This document shows positions 27,620 through 37,463 of a stretch of 64,000 nucleotides of DNA, in pieces. This stretch comes from an uncultured Eggerthellaceae bacterium (GTDB lineage Bacteria > Actinomycetota > Coriobacteriia > Coriobacteriales > Eggerthellaceae): assembly GCA_944321455.1 (NCBI GenBank), contig CALULI010000007.1, positions 1 to 64,000 of the forward strand, in the 5' to 3' direction. The position numbers and the translations under genes are program-made. Positions within the stretch are counted from its first letter, which is position 1. Every line of letters starts with the position of its first letter. Below the pieces are notes generated by a model. It ran no database searches, was not told where the DNA came from, and saw nothing but the letters and a program-made list of their open reading frames with translations.

Positions 27620-29248
27620 GTCTGCACCAACAACAACTAAGAAGTCACCCGAGTACGCATACACGCCCGTATTCTTTTGGACCTTGCCGCAGCCGAGTGC
27701 ATTAGCAATAGCCTGCGCCTGTGCTTCCTGCGAAGCATCGTCGTAGATAATCAACGTTTCCTGATAGTTGGAATCGTCCGCATTGCCTGTTTCGGCAATA
27801 GCGCCCAGTGGCGTCAAGCGCGATGCTGCATCAGCCGCAACACCAGAGATGCCCGCGCCATTCTTGACGGAAATCTTCACGCCAGAAAGCGATGCCGACT
27901 CACCGCCACCCGACGATCCTGATGAAGAGCCGCCATCACCTGACGAAGAAAGCGTCACGCCCGTAGCTTCGTCAACAATGGACTCTTCCGTTGGTGACAA
28001 GCCTTGGTCAACGCGCTCCATCATTTCACGCCAAGCATCTTCGTCAACTACTTCCCACCAAAGGTCGTTTTCATATACCGACGTAGTAGGAAGACCAGCC
28101 GTATAGACGTTCTTTTCTACATCAATGCCCACCATGGACTGCGCCAAGCCAACAATGCTTGCCATGCTAAAGTCCGTGGTGATATATTCAGACAACGTGC
28201 CTACCGTGTTGGTCATGGTAGCAACGTCAGAACTCATGACCTTTTGCATGATGGCGGAAAGAACCATACGCTGGTTAGCCGCACGCATAGCGTCGCCGTT
28301 ACCATAGTTGTCATACGCATGACGCGAACGACACAAAATCAACGCCTGCTCACCATTTAGTGTTTGCTGACCAGCGGGAACATAGCCGCCCGCCAAATCG
28401 TCATTAATTTCCATAGGAACGTTGACCTCAATACCGCCCAGCGCATCAACCACGTGCTGGAAGCCTTCAAAGTCAACTTCGGCGTAGTGGTTAATTTCCA
28501 CGCCTGCTAGCTCTGATACCGTATCAATGGCCATAGCAGGGCCGCCATAGGCATAGGCCGCATTGATCTTCTGTTCGCCGTAGCCTTCAATTTCAACCCG
28601 CGTGTCACGAGGAATAGAAATCATGGACACCGTTTTATCCTGCGGATCAATGCGCGCCAAAATAATGGAGTCGGTACGATAGTTGCCCCAGCCGCCTTCG
28701 GCTTCACGGGCTTCAGATTTATCAACACCAATTAAGAGCATGTAGAACGGATCCGTTGGCGAATCAGTTACCGCCAAGGAATTAAGGGCGTCTTCGTTAA
28801 GGCCTTCGTGCATAGCGCTGTCAAGCTGGGTAAGGTAAGCCCATGCAGCGCCCACGCCTGCAAACGCCAGCACAGCCACCAACGCAAAGGCCACAAGCGC
28901 AATACGCTTGCGCTTGCTCTTCTTTTTACGCTGATGCTGCGCATCTACATAACCGCGACCGCCACCTGCGTGACGCGAATACGGATTGTTGCTGTTTTGT
29001 TCCAGGGATTCGTCACGCCAAGACGCTGAACGAGAATACGAAGAAGCCGTCTTGCCAGAGCTTGTTCTTACAGGACGAACCGTATCGCCCGAACCATAGT
29101 TGGAACGGCTAAACGAACGCGTATCAGGTCTACCGCCCTGCCGCGCAGAACGGCTATAGCTACTTGCGCCCTGAACGTTGCGATCAGCGCTAGAACGAGC
29201 ACTGCGACGTGCTGAACGACGTGTTGGCTTGTTGTTTGAATTTCTCAT
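27611..29248 (-). CDS. LytR-CpsA-Psr (LCP) family protein with LytR_C domain
   Basis: 545 residues from ATG 29248. The first 110 residues are a polar, Arg/Ser-rich cytosolic tail, then one transmembrane helix (about 117-138) and the extracellular LCP domain containing IGVDKSEA, RTDSIILARIDPQDKTVSM, SIPRDTRVEI and the catalytic-region Arg/Asp residues. A Ser/Gly-rich linker near 430 leads to a LytR_C domain (about 450-545). LCP enzymes attach undecaprenyl-linked teichoic acids, capsule or other glycans to peptidoglycan. The gene follows MurT-GatD, another envelope gene, and the surface-glycan genes at 11-14 kb could supply its substrate. Confidence 0.92.
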   Translation of the reverse strand: MRNSNNKPTRRSARRSARSSADRNVQGASSYSRSARQGGRPDTRSFSRSNYGSGDTVRPVRTSSGKTASSYSRSASWRDESLEQNSNNPYSRHAGGGRGYVDAQHQRKKKSKRKRIALVAFALVAVLAFAGVGAAWAYLTQLDSAMHEGLNEDALNSLAVTDSPTDPFYMLLIGVDKSEAREAEGGWGNYRTDSIILARIDPQDKTVSMISIPRDTRVEIEGYGEQKINAAYAYGGPAMAIDTVSELAGVEINHYAEVDFEGFQHVVDALGGIEVNVPMEINDDLAGGYVPAGQQTLNGEQALILCRSRHAYDNYGNGDAMRAANQRMVLSAIMQKVMSSDVATMTNTVGTLSEYITTDFSMASIVGLAQSMVGIDVEKNVYTAGLPTTSVYENDLWWEVVDEDAWREMMERVDQGLSPTEESIVDEATGVTLSSSGDGGSSSGSSGGGESASLSGVKISVKNGAGISGVAADAASRLTPLGAIAETGNADDSNYQETLIIYDDASQEAQAQAIANALGCGKVQKNTGVYAYSGDFLVVVGADWS

Positions 29249-29305
29249 AATCAAATAATGCTAAATTATGTTAAATCTCGCAATTGTCGACAACATAGAA
29301 CTTTC

Positions 29306-29335
29306 TGATTATCGCTTAAAATTCGACGATAATCA
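29306..29335. promoter_or_regulatory. palindrome in LCP upstream region
   Basis: TGATTATCG (29306-29314) and CGATAATCA (29327-29335) are perfect inverted repeats 58 bases before the LCP start. No T tract follows, so an operator or 5'-leader hairpin is more likely than a terminator. Confidence 0.35.
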
Positions 29336-29433
29336 AAAAATTGTCGTTTCTCGTGGGAAAAATATGGTCGAAAATAGCAGGATTTGTGAACAAAGCGAAC
29401 TTTTGTGTCGCTGTTTACCAAGCTGACAAGGCT

Positions 29434-31617
29434 TTATGCCTGCTTCTTGCGGGTATGCAAGCGCGACACCATATAGTTGTTTGCCGCAACCTCCACCGCA
29501 TCGTCCAACGCATCCAACGGATAGGGCTTACCAAACTTGTTGAACAGCGCGCACGCAATCAGATGATCAGCAATTTCAGGATTCTTCCCCAAAAGCGGGC
29601 CATGCAAATACGTGCCAATAGTGTTTTTATAAACCACGCCGTCAGCACCTGAGGTGTCATCGTTGCCATGACCAACCGTTGAAATTACCGTGCCGAACGG
29701 CTTTGCGTCCTTGCCCAATTTGGTGCGGCCCGCATGGTTTTCAAATCCCACCACGGGAAGCTTAGCGATGGGCGACTCAAGCACAATGTTGTCAATCAGG
29801 CGATCAAAGCCCTTGCCTGCGCGAAGCGTCTTGGCATCAATAATAGAAAGGCCCTCAACACTTTCGTCTCCCATAAGCCAGTTTTCGCCCAAGATTTGGT
29901 AGCCACCGCAAATTGCCAGCAGCACACCACCGTTTTCCACGTAGGCCTTGATGTCGTCCTTCATGGCGAACAGGCCTTCACTTGCAAGTTTTTGTTCGCG
30001 GTCAGGGCCGCCACCCAAGAACACGATGTCCGCCTTGGCAAGGTCCGCGCTCTGCCCGTAGTGAACTGTGTCCACCTGCACAGGAATGCCGCGCCACAAG
30101 CAGCGGTTCTCCAGCACCTTCACGTTGCCGCCATCGCCGTAGAGATTGAGCAAGTCAGGGAACAGATGCACAATGCGCAGCGGTTCTTGATCTTTCATAG
30201 CCTCTGGCATGCGATGCGACGTGGAGCGCTCCGGATCAAGCGTGCCCTCCGTTGGATGATCAACGGGCCGCTTATCTTCGCGCGACGTCAGCGCTGAGCG
30301 CACCGCAGGAAGGGATGTGTAGTTGGCAATGGCATACATCTTCCATTCGGCAGGCATCTTGAGGGCTTCATCGACCATTTCGTTGACCGAATTGATGATC
30401 TTGGCATCAATACCCGCATACTTTAGGCGCAGCTGCAGGTCATTTTTGCGAATGCCACCCGCATACACCACAATATCTTCCTGACTGGCTAGCTCCTCAA
30501 AGTCGCAATCCCAAATCCAAGAGATATCGTGACCATCCGCCACATTGTCGTTAATGAAAAACGCCACGACCTTCTTGCCTTCGGCCTGCGTGATAATTTT
30601 CAAGTTCTGATTAAAGCCCGTTGGGTTTTTGGCCAGGTTCAAAAGCATCGGCCTGCCTTGAATGGTCATTTCTTGCAAGCGGCCATTCTGCGGATCGAAG
30701 CGGTCGATGGTGCTTTGCAGGGCTTCCTGCGGGCACCCTACAACGCAAGCCACGCTGCTGATAGCCATGAGGTTATATAACATGTAGGCTGCGTTGAATG
30801 ATGAAGTGATGCGCGCGCCGTTAAGGTGAGCATTTGCATCCCCCACACACGCAAACGAAAACGCCAAGCCTGACGAATCAAGCGTGACATCAGTTGCTGC
30901 AAAATCAAAAGCAGGGCGCGAAAAGCCGCAGTTCGGACACGTGTAATCACCCAGCTGACCGTACTGACGATACGCATAATCCATAATGGCCGAACAGTTC
31001 TGGCACATCTGCGCATCAACCACCGTGTTTTGTGCAAGTTGCAAATCTTCATCCACCCCAAACGCAATGGTCTTGTTCGGAACGCGCTTGGCAATAATGG
31101 CACACTGCGGATCGTCCGCATTAAAGATAAGCGTGGTTTCTGGCGAATCCTTCAGCGCCTGCGTAATGGTTTCCTGGATGCGATCAATTTCGCCGCAGCG
31201 GTCCAACTGGTCACGGAACAAATTCAACAGCACCACATACGTTGCCTTCAGTTCGGGAAGTGTTTTGCTAAACCACAGCTCGTCAGATTCAAACACACCC
31301 CATTGGCCAGGCTTTGATTGCAGCAACGTACTGGCAATGCCCGCCTGCATGTTGGCACCCGTGCGGTTGCAAATAACGCTCTTGCCTGCCGCCTCCAGCA
31401 TGTCAGCAATCATATTGGTGACGGTAGTTTTGCCGTTGGTTCCCACCACCACAATGGAGCCTTCTTCAATTTTGTCGGTCAGCTCACTAATGATGGACGG
31501 ATCAATCTTGAGCGCAATGCGTCCTGGCAAATTAGCCGCAGGACGGCGCGCGATGTGCTTTAATCCCCATGTGCTTACCGCGCTTGCCGCACGAGCACCC
31601 GTTTTCCGAACACCCAT
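29434..31617 (-). CDS. lipid II isoglutaminyl synthase, MurT-GatD fusion
   Basis: 727 residues carrying both subunits in one chain. Residues 1 to about 445 are a Mur-ligase-like MurT: P-loop VVGTNGKTTVTNMI (57-70), a zinc ribbon with CQNC and CPNC pairs (about 210-240), and a C-terminal MurT domain. After a polar linker (about 446-475) comes a GatD-type class I glutamine amidotransferase: FLGGGPDREQ, nucleophile Cys in LLAICGGYQILG, and the catalytic His in TYLHGPLL. The enzyme uses glutamine and ATP to amidate the D-Glu of the lipid II stem peptide. Elsewhere the two are usually separate adjacent genes. It starts 12 bases after nadE. Confidence 0.92.
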   Translation of the reverse strand: MGVRKTGARAASAVSTWGLKHIARRPAANLPGRIALKIDPSIISELTDKIEEGSIVVVGTNGKTTVTNMIADMLEAAGKSVICNRTGANMQAGIASTLLQSKPGQWGVFESDELWFSKTLPELKATYVVLLNLFRDQLDRCGEIDRIQETITQALKDSPETTLIFNADDPQCAIIAKRVPNKTIAFGVDEDLQLAQNTVVDAQMCQNCSAIMDYAYRQYGQLGDYTCPNCGFSRPAFDFAATDVTLDSSGLAFSFACVGDANAHLNGARITSSFNAAYMLYNLMAISSVACVVGCPQEALQSTIDRFDPQNGRLQEMTIQGRPMLLNLAKNPTGFNQNLKIITQAEGKKVVAFFINDNVADGHDISWIWDCDFEELASQEDIVVYAGGIRKNDLQLRLKYAGIDAKIINSVNEMVDEALKMPAEWKMYAIANYTSLPAVRSALTSREDKRPVDHPTEGTLDPERSTSHRMPEAMKDQEPLRIVHLFPDLLNLYGDGGNVKVLENRCLWRGIPVQVDTVHYGQSADLAKADIVFLGGGPDREQKLASEGLFAMKDDIKAYVENGGVLLAICGGYQILGENWLMGDESVEGLSIIDAKTLRAGKGFDRLIDNIVLESPIAKLPVVGFENHAGRTKLGKDAKPFGTVISTVGHGNDDTSGADGVVYKNTIGTYLHGPLLGKNPEIADHLIACALFNKFGKPYPLDALDDAVEVAANNYMVSRLHTRKKQA

Positions 31618-31629
31618 TGGTGATCCTTT

Positions 31630-33552
31630 CTATTTAGTAAGCGAAATCTGCGCCAGATCATCCAGCCAGATTCGCGCCTGAGCATCAGAAGGCATACGCA
31701 AATCACCACGAGGCGAAACCGCTACGCTGCCAACCTTGGGTCCATCAGGCAAACATGAGCGCTTAAACTGCTGCGTAAAGAAACGCCGATAAAACGTCTT
31801 CAGCCACTTCAAAATAGTTGCCGCATCATAGCGCCCGTCAAACGCACGACACGCCAAGCGATAAATCTTAGACGGTGCGTACATCAAACGCAGCATATGG
31901 TACAAGAAGAAATCATGAAGCTCGTAGGGCCCCACCAAATCCTCAGTCTTTTGAGAAATCACGCCATCTTCAGGAGGCAAGAGCTCAGGACTGACGGGCG
32001 TTTCCAAAACATCAATCAGCACCTTTGAGAGTGCTTCATTCCCACACGTGTCAGCAACATGGCGAACAAGATGGCGCACCAGTGTCTTGGGCACCGAAGA
32101 ATTAACGCCATACATAGACATGTGGTCACCGTTGTAGGTTGCCCAACCCAGCGCCAACTCCGATAAGTCCCCCGTACCGACCACCAGGCCATTGGTCTGG
32201 TTAGCAATATCCATCAGAATTTGCGTGCGCTCACGCGCCTGAGCATTTTCGTAGGTCACATCATGATTAGATATATCGTGGCCAATGTCGCTGAAATGCT
32301 GTTCGACCGCTGATGCAATAGAAACTTCTTTCAGTGTTGCCCCAACCTTACACACCATACTGCATGCGTTGGTATACGTTCTGTCCGTTGTGCCAAACCC
32401 TGGCATGGTAACCGCAATAATGTCGCGGGTATCCTTCCCCAACAAATCAAAACTGCGCGCCATTACCAATAGCGCCAAGGTTGAATCAAGACCACCTGAA
32501 ATACCCACAACCGCCGTCTTGGCCTGGGTATGCTCAAGGCGCTTGCGCAAGCCCTGCGCTTGAATAGTTAGAATTTCTTCGCAGCGATGCGCCAACAGTT
32601 CAGGATCTTGAGGAACGAAGGGGTCAGCCACTATATCACGCGTCAGCGTGGTTTCCTCGCGGGCAACATCAAAGGGGATAACGACATATCCCGTGCTATC
32701 AGCTGCTGGATAGGTACTCATACGACGACGCTCCGCCGCCAAGCGGTCCACATCAATCTGCGTTAAGGCCGCTTCGTTGGCAAACAGTTCAGACTGCGCC
32801 AACACCGTTCCATTTTCAGCAATCATGTTTTGTCCGCCGAACACCAAGTCGGTCGTAGATTCACCCAGGCCCGCCGTAGCGTAGAGATACGCGCACACCA
32901 AGCGCCCTGATTGTCCGCTGACCAGCGCTTTGCGATAAGAATTCTTGCCAATCATTTCATCACTTGCAGAAAGGTTTGCAATCACCGTTGCTCCTGCCAG
33001 CGCATGATTGATGCTGGGTGGACAAGGCACCCATAAATCTTCACAAAGTTCTAGCGCCACCACGAAGTTTGGCATGGTGGAACAGGTAAACAGCAAATTG
33101 GCGCCCACGGGAACGTCTACGCCATCAATTGCTACCGTGCCATCGCAGGCACTACCCGCGCAAAAGTGACGCGCTTCGTAAAATTCGTTGTACGCAGGAA
33201 GGTTTTGCTTGGGAACAAAACCCAGCACGCGCCCCCGATTAAGAGCAGCCGCCACATTCATGAGCTTGCCCTTTGCGCGCAGTGGCAGACCCACCACAAT
33301 AAGCGCATCAACTGCAGCCGTTTCGCGCGCAATGGTTATCAGTGCATCTTGTGCCGCATCAAGAAGTTTGTCCTGCCAAAACAGATCAGAACAGGTATAT
33401 CCCGTAATGCACAGCTCGGGAAACACCATGAGTTTTGCGTGCTGCGCTTCAAGTGCACGCACCCGTTCAATGATATTGTGAGTATTTGCTACGCAATCTG
33501 CCACGACCACTTCAGGAGTTGCAGCAGCTACGGTAATAAATCCATCTTTCAT
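31630..33552 (-). CDS. nadE: glutamine-dependent NAD(+) synthetase
   Basis: 640 residues from ATG 33552 (MKDGFITVAAATPE), chosen because GAGGAG lies seven bases upstream; an ATG 24 codons earlier lacks a site. N-terminal nitrilase/glutaminase domain with the Glu in VFPELCITGYTC, Lys in VPKQNLPAYNEFYE and nucleophile Cys in VALELCEDLWVP. C-terminal NAD synthase domain with the PP-loop GISGGLDSTLALLV (about 363-376). It converts nicotinate adenine dinucleotide to NAD with glutamine as nitrogen donor. Co-transcribed with MurT-GatD, which is also glutamine-dependent. Confidence 0.95.
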   Translation of the reverse strand: MKDGFITVAAATPEVVVADCVANTHNIIERVRALEAQHAKLMVFPELCITGYTCSDLFWQDKLLDAAQDALITIARETAAVDALIVVGLPLRAKGKLMNVAAALNRGRVLGFVPKQNLPAYNEFYEARHFCAGSACDGTVAIDGVDVPVGANLLFTCSTMPNFVVALELCEDLWVPCPPSINHALAGATVIANLSASDEMIGKNSYRKALVSGQSGRLVCAYLYATAGLGESTTDLVFGGQNMIAENGTVLAQSELFANEAALTQIDVDRLAAERRRMSTYPAADSTGYVVIPFDVAREETTLTRDIVADPFVPQDPELLAHRCEEILTIQAQGLRKRLEHTQAKTAVVGISGGLDSTLALLVMARSFDLLGKDTRDIIAVTMPGFGTTDRTYTNACSMVCKVGATLKEVSIASAVEQHFSDIGHDISNHDVTYENAQARERTQILMDIANQTNGLVVGTGDLSELALGWATYNGDHMSMYGVNSSVPKTLVRHLVRHVADTCGNEALSKVLIDVLETPVSPELLPPEDGVISQKTEDLVGPYELHDFFLYHMLRLMYAPSKIYRLACRAFDGRYDAATILKWLKTFYRRFFTQQFKRSCLPDGPKVGSVAVSPRGDLRMPSDAQARIWLDDLAQISLTK

Positions 33553-33681
33553 GACAAACTCCTCAATTGCCTTGTGGTCATTATACGAAAAGGGCGCATG
33601 TCGCGCCGCCGAAGCGGATGACATACGCCCTTATTGTGTTTGCTTTATAGAGGGAGCGAGCATCGCCCGATGCAAAACCTT

Positions 33682-35166
33682 CTACTCTGCTGGATAGAAG
33701 CCGCTTGGGGTTTCTGCCAGATTGATCATGATGTTCTTGGTCTGGCAGTAGTGCTCAAGCATAATCTTGTGCGTTTCGCGGCCAATACCCGATTCCTTAT
33801 AACCACCGAACGGAGCGCCTGATGGAATCTGGTTGTAAGTGTTAACCCACATACGACCCGTGCGAATGCCCTGAGCAACGCGGAAGGCACGATTAATATC
33901 GCGCGTCCAAACAGCGCCGCCCAAACCATAAACAGAGTCATTGGCCATATCAATTACTTCTTGTTCGTCCTTGAACTTAATAACAACCGCTACAGGACCA
34001 AAGATTTCTTCCTGAGCAACGCGGCACTTGTTGTTAGGAATCTCAATAAGCGTTGGCTTCAAGAACGCACCCTTTGCGCATTCGCCTTCGGTGTAGCGCT
34101 CGCCGCCGCACAAAACCTTGCCGCCTTCTTGCTTAGCAATTTCAACGTATTCCAGAATCTTGTCAGCCTGGCGCTGGTCAATCTGGCTGCCCATCTGGGT
34201 GTCTTCTTCCCAAGGCAGACCAACCTTAACCTTGTTAAATGCCTCAACTGCTTCGGCAATAAATTCGTCATAGATATCTTCGTGAACAAAAATACGCGAA
34301 CCAGCACAGCAAACCTGACCCTGATTAAACAGAATGCCCAGCTGAATGCCATCAAGAGCCATGTCACGCTTTGCATCAGGGAAGATAATGTTGGCAGACT
34401 TGCCACCCAGCTCAAGCGTTGCAGGAATCAAGCGCTCTGCTGCAGCACGCGCAACGTCGCGACCAACTTCGGTAGATCCCGTAAAGGCCAGCTTGGTGAA
34501 CTTAGGATTGTCCAGAATATACTGACCGCCCTTAGAGCCACGACCCGTAACCACGTTAAATACGCCCGCAGGAATAATATCTTGCGTCAAACGTGCCAGC
34601 TCAAGCACGGAAAGGGACGTAGTTGAAGAAGGCTTGAATACCGTGCAGTCGCCTGCAGCCAAAACAGGAGCCAACTTCCAAGCAGCCATCAGGAAGGGGA
34701 AGTTCCAAGGAACAATCTGACCAACAACGCCAATAGGCTCATGGAATACCAGAGACACCATGTTGGTATCCACCATGTCGGCCTCACCCGTATCTGCCAA
34801 CAAGCAGCCCGCAAAGTAGCGGAAGTGATCAACGGAGTACGCCACATCAATAGCGCGCGTTTCACGAATAGGCTTGCCGTTATCAAGAGTTTCAATCTGA
34901 GCCAAGAACTCAGCGTTTTCTTCGATAACATCGGCAACTTTATTCAAAATAATGGCGCGTTGTGCCTTAGTAGTTTTGCCCCACGTCTCAAACGCTGCCC
35001 ATGCAGCGTCGGCCGCCTTATCAACATCTTCTGCCGTAGCGTCAGCAATCTGGGAAATTTTTTCGCCATTAGCAGGACAATACACATCAACGGTTGCCCC
35101 GTCAGAAGCATCAACCCACTGACCATCGATATACATTTTGTAGGATTCTTGCGCGAGATTATTCAT
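33682..35166 (-). CDS. NAD(P)-dependent aldehyde dehydrogenase (betaine/gamma-aminobutyraldehyde type)
   Basis: 494 residues from ATG 35166 (MNNLAQESYKMYIDGQW) behind AAAGG; the longer frame upstream lacks a site. Coenzyme-binding FTGSTEVGRDVARAAA, general-base Glu in TLELGGKSANI and nucleophile Cys in NQGQVCCAGSRIF are all present, followed by EEIFGPVAVV. The closest kinds are betaine-aldehyde, aminobutyraldehyde and general aldehyde dehydrogenases; the substrate cannot be read from sequence. Divergent from an acyl-CoA ligase, which suggests aldehyde to acid to CoA-ester processing, a speculative link. Confidence 0.92.
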   Translation of the reverse strand: MNNLAQESYKMYIDGQWVDASDGATVDVYCPANGEKISQIADATAEDVDKAADAAWAAFETWGKTTKAQRAIILNKVADVIEENAEFLAQIETLDNGKPIRETRAIDVAYSVDHFRYFAGCLLADTGEADMVDTNMVSLVFHEPIGVVGQIVPWNFPFLMAAWKLAPVLAAGDCTVFKPSSTTSLSVLELARLTQDIIPAGVFNVVTGRGSKGGQYILDNPKFTKLAFTGSTEVGRDVARAAAERLIPATLELGGKSANIIFPDAKRDMALDGIQLGILFNQGQVCCAGSRIFVHEDIYDEFIAEAVEAFNKVKVGLPWEEDTQMGSQIDQRQADKILEYVEIAKQEGGKVLCGGERYTEGECAKGAFLKPTLIEIPNNKCRVAQEEIFGPVAVVIKFKDEQEVIDMANDSVYGLGGAVWTRDINRAFRVAQGIRTGRMWVNTYNQIPSGAPFGGYKESGIGRETHKIMLEHYCQTKNIMINLAETPSGFYPAE

Positions 35167-35513
35167 AGCAGGCCTACCTTTCTTGAATCTAACAGCCTTG
35201 CCACACTCACAACGCGCGTATAGGTAAATCAGCAACGTTTGTTTGAATCTGGTATCAGAATCTTCCGCGTTGCCAACGTTTGCTCACGGTTGTGAGCGAT
35301 TACGCATAGTGTAAACCCCACACCCCCGCAAATACCACTAAATTGGTGGTAATTTTTCGAACGGTCAAATTTCTTAATGAAAGGCGCTTTAATTTTAAGA
35401 AAGTAATTATGTATATTCTGTCGGTTCACTGGTATTCTAGGGGTGAAAATCTTTTCGAGGGTTTTTGTGTGCGTCTGTATGTATGGCGCACGCTTTCGAT
35501 ACAGGGGGAACTT
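35167..35513. promoter_or_regulatory. divergent control region with two palindromes
   Basis: The 347-base gap between divergent dehydrogenase and ligase genes has no gene. GCTCAC/GTGAGC (35282-35287, 35292-35297) and TACCAC/GTGGTA (35333-35338, 35346-35351) are perfect short inverted repeats that could be operators. No regulator gene is adjacent. Confidence 0.4.
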
Positions 35514-37151
35514 ATGATTACCGACCTAAAAGTCAATGCCGAAAACAAACGGGAGTATTACGAAAAAGGCTATTGGACTGAACAAACCATCAATGACGTT
35601 TGGAATGACCGTGTAACCCAGTTCGCCGACCGCGAATACGTAAGCGATGACATGGGGGTTCGCTTCACGTATGGCGAAATTGACGACAAAGCCTCACGCT
35701 TAGCGGCATGGCTGCACGAAAAGGGTGTACAAAACGGCGATGTTGTTACCATGCAAATTCCACCTTGGTCAGAATTTTGCATTGTGTATGTTGCTTGCCT
35801 CAAAGTTGGCGCCGTTATTCATCCATTGCCTGTTACCTTTAATGGCGAAGATCTAATTTATGGAATGAACCTGGTTGAGTCCAAGGCGTTCATTTGCCCA
35901 ACCTTCCATCACAAGACTAATTTCGAAGACCAGTTCTTGGCAGTTGCTGATAAGATTCCTTCCCTGCTTCCTGGTGCTATTGCCGTTCATGACAAAACGG
36001 CCGAATCTCATGGCACCATTACGCTGAACGAAATCTTTGAGACCTTTGAGCCTTATCGCGAAGCTCCTGGCAGCGAATCTGACGACGTTGTTTTGATTCT
36101 GTCCACGTCAGGCACTACGGGTCGTCCTAAAGCTGTTTTGATGTCTCACAATGCATTGCTCTTCTCTGAACGTACGTTCTCCAAGAGCTTGCACCTGACA
36201 CAGGATGACGTTATGTACATGCCTGCTCCGCTCAATCATGCAACGGGCTTTAACCATGGCCTTATCACGCCGCTGATTTTGGGTGGTCGCGTTGTTTTGC
36301 AGCACGAATTCCGTCCTAAGCCCGCTATTGAACAGATGAACGAAGAGGGCGTTACCTGGTCTATGGGCGCTACGCCTTTCATTTACGACCTGCTTAACAC
36401 CGCAGAAAAAGAAAACATGGAGTTTGAAACCTTGAAGCTGTATGTATGCGGTGGCGCACCAGTTCCTGGTTCTATGGTCCAGCGCGCACACAAGCATGGT
36501 TTGCTTCTGTGTGAATGCTATGGTTCTACGGAAAGTTGCCCTCACCTTTTGGTTCCTCCTGAGCATTGCTTGGAGTGGAACGGTGACTGGTCAGGCATTG
36601 CCTGTGCTGGCATTGAAGTTAAAGTTGTTGACGAAAAGGGCAACGAAGTTCCTTATGGTGTTCAGGGCGAAGAAATTTCTCGTGGACCTCACATGTTCTC
36701 TGGCTATTTGAAAAATCCTGAAGCAACCGCTAAGGATTTGGATGACAATGGCTGGTTCTATTCTGGTGACCTGTGCATCCAGGATGAAACGGGCCGCGTA
36801 AAAATTAACGGCCGCAAGAAGGAAATCCTCATTCGTGGCGGCATTAACATTTCCGCTAACGAAGTTGATAACAACTTAGAAGGTTGTCCTGGTGTTGGAT
36901 CTCATGCAACCATCGGTATGCCTGACGACCGCTTGGGCGAGCGCATTTGTACATTCATTGTGCCTGTTCCTGGTGAAGATCTGCCAACGCTTGAAAGCAT
37001 TGCTGACTACCTTGACTCCATTGGTGTTGCAAAGCGCCTGCGTCCAGAACACATCGAATTCATCGATGAAATTCCTATGACGGAATCAGGTAAGGTTAAG
37101 CGCCACCAGTTAGCTGACGAACTTGATAGCCGCCTGAAGGCTGCCAAGTAA
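35514..37151 (+). CDS. AMP-forming acyl-CoA ligase
   Basis: 545 residues from ATG 35514 (MITDLKVNAENKREYY) behind AGGGGGA. ANL-superfamily motifs: ATP-binding STSGTTGRPKAVLMSH (about 197-212), YGSTESCPH, GWFYSGDLC and the hinge/lysine region GRKKEILIRGG with the catalytic Lys in TESGKVKRHQ. It adenylates a carboxylic acid and forms its CoA thioester. The sequence is of the CaiC, AliA and BaiB-like type (carnitine, cyclic-acid or bile-acid ligases) rather than acetyl-CoA synthetase. Other enoate and acyl-CoA enzymes occur at 42-46.5 kb, so activation of an unsaturated or aromatic acid for reduction is a possible role. Confidence 0.9.
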   Translation: MITDLKVNAENKREYYEKGYWTEQTINDVWNDRVTQFADREYVSDDMGVRFTYGEIDDKASRLAAWLHEKGVQNGDVVTMQIPPWSEFCIVYVACLKVGAVIHPLPVTFNGEDLIYGMNLVESKAFICPTFHHKTNFEDQFLAVADKIPSLLPGAIAVHDKTAESHGTITLNEIFETFEPYREAPGSESDDVVLILSTSGTTGRPKAVLMSHNALLFSERTFSKSLHLTQDDVMYMPAPLNHATGFNHGLITPLILGGRVVLQHEFRPKPAIEQMNEEGVTWSMGATPFIYDLLNTAEKENMEFETLKLYVCGGAPVPGSMVQRAHKHGLLLCECYGSTESCPHLLVPPEHCLEWNGDWSGIACAGIEVKVVDEKGNEVPYGVQGEEISRGPHMFSGYLKNPEATAKDLDDNGWFYSGDLCIQDETGRVKINGRKKEILIRGGINISANEVDNNLEGCPGVGSHATIGMPDDRLGERICTFIVPVPGEDLPTLESIADYLDSIGVAKRLRPEHIEFIDEIPMTESGKVKRHQLADELDSRLKAAK

Positions 37152-37238
37152 GGGTTTCATCTGGTTAAGGATCAGCCACTGGATTAAGCTTTTCATCTAG
37201 CATTGCTGCTTGATCAACACGTGATATATATCATCACA

Positions 37239-37267
37239 ACAGCCACCCTTCGGGTGGCTGTTTTTTT
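37239..37267 (+). terminator. strong rho-independent terminator of acyl-CoA ligase
   Basis: ACAGCCACCC and GGGTGGCTGT form a 10-bp GC-rich stem with a TTC loop, followed by a T7 run. It lies about 90 bases after the stop codon. Confidence 0.93.
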
Positions 37268-37463
37268 CGGCCTTTTTAAAGGAGAAAACAAGCAACCAGC
37301 ATTTAAAAAACAACTGATGAATCATTTGAAAATCAACCGACGGATCATTTGAAAAACAAGCATCCCCTGGTCAGAGAGTCATCCAAGAAACGTAATCTGC
37401 TAGCGCAAATCGTGCTCAAAAATAGGGAGAATTCGAATTTGGAAGTGAGTCTTATGCAAGCAC
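37268..37463. other. intergenic with short direct repeat
   Basis: No gene. ATCATTTGAAAA occurs twice about 25 bases apart just after 37315. The remainder is without recognisable signals. Confidence 0.4.
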
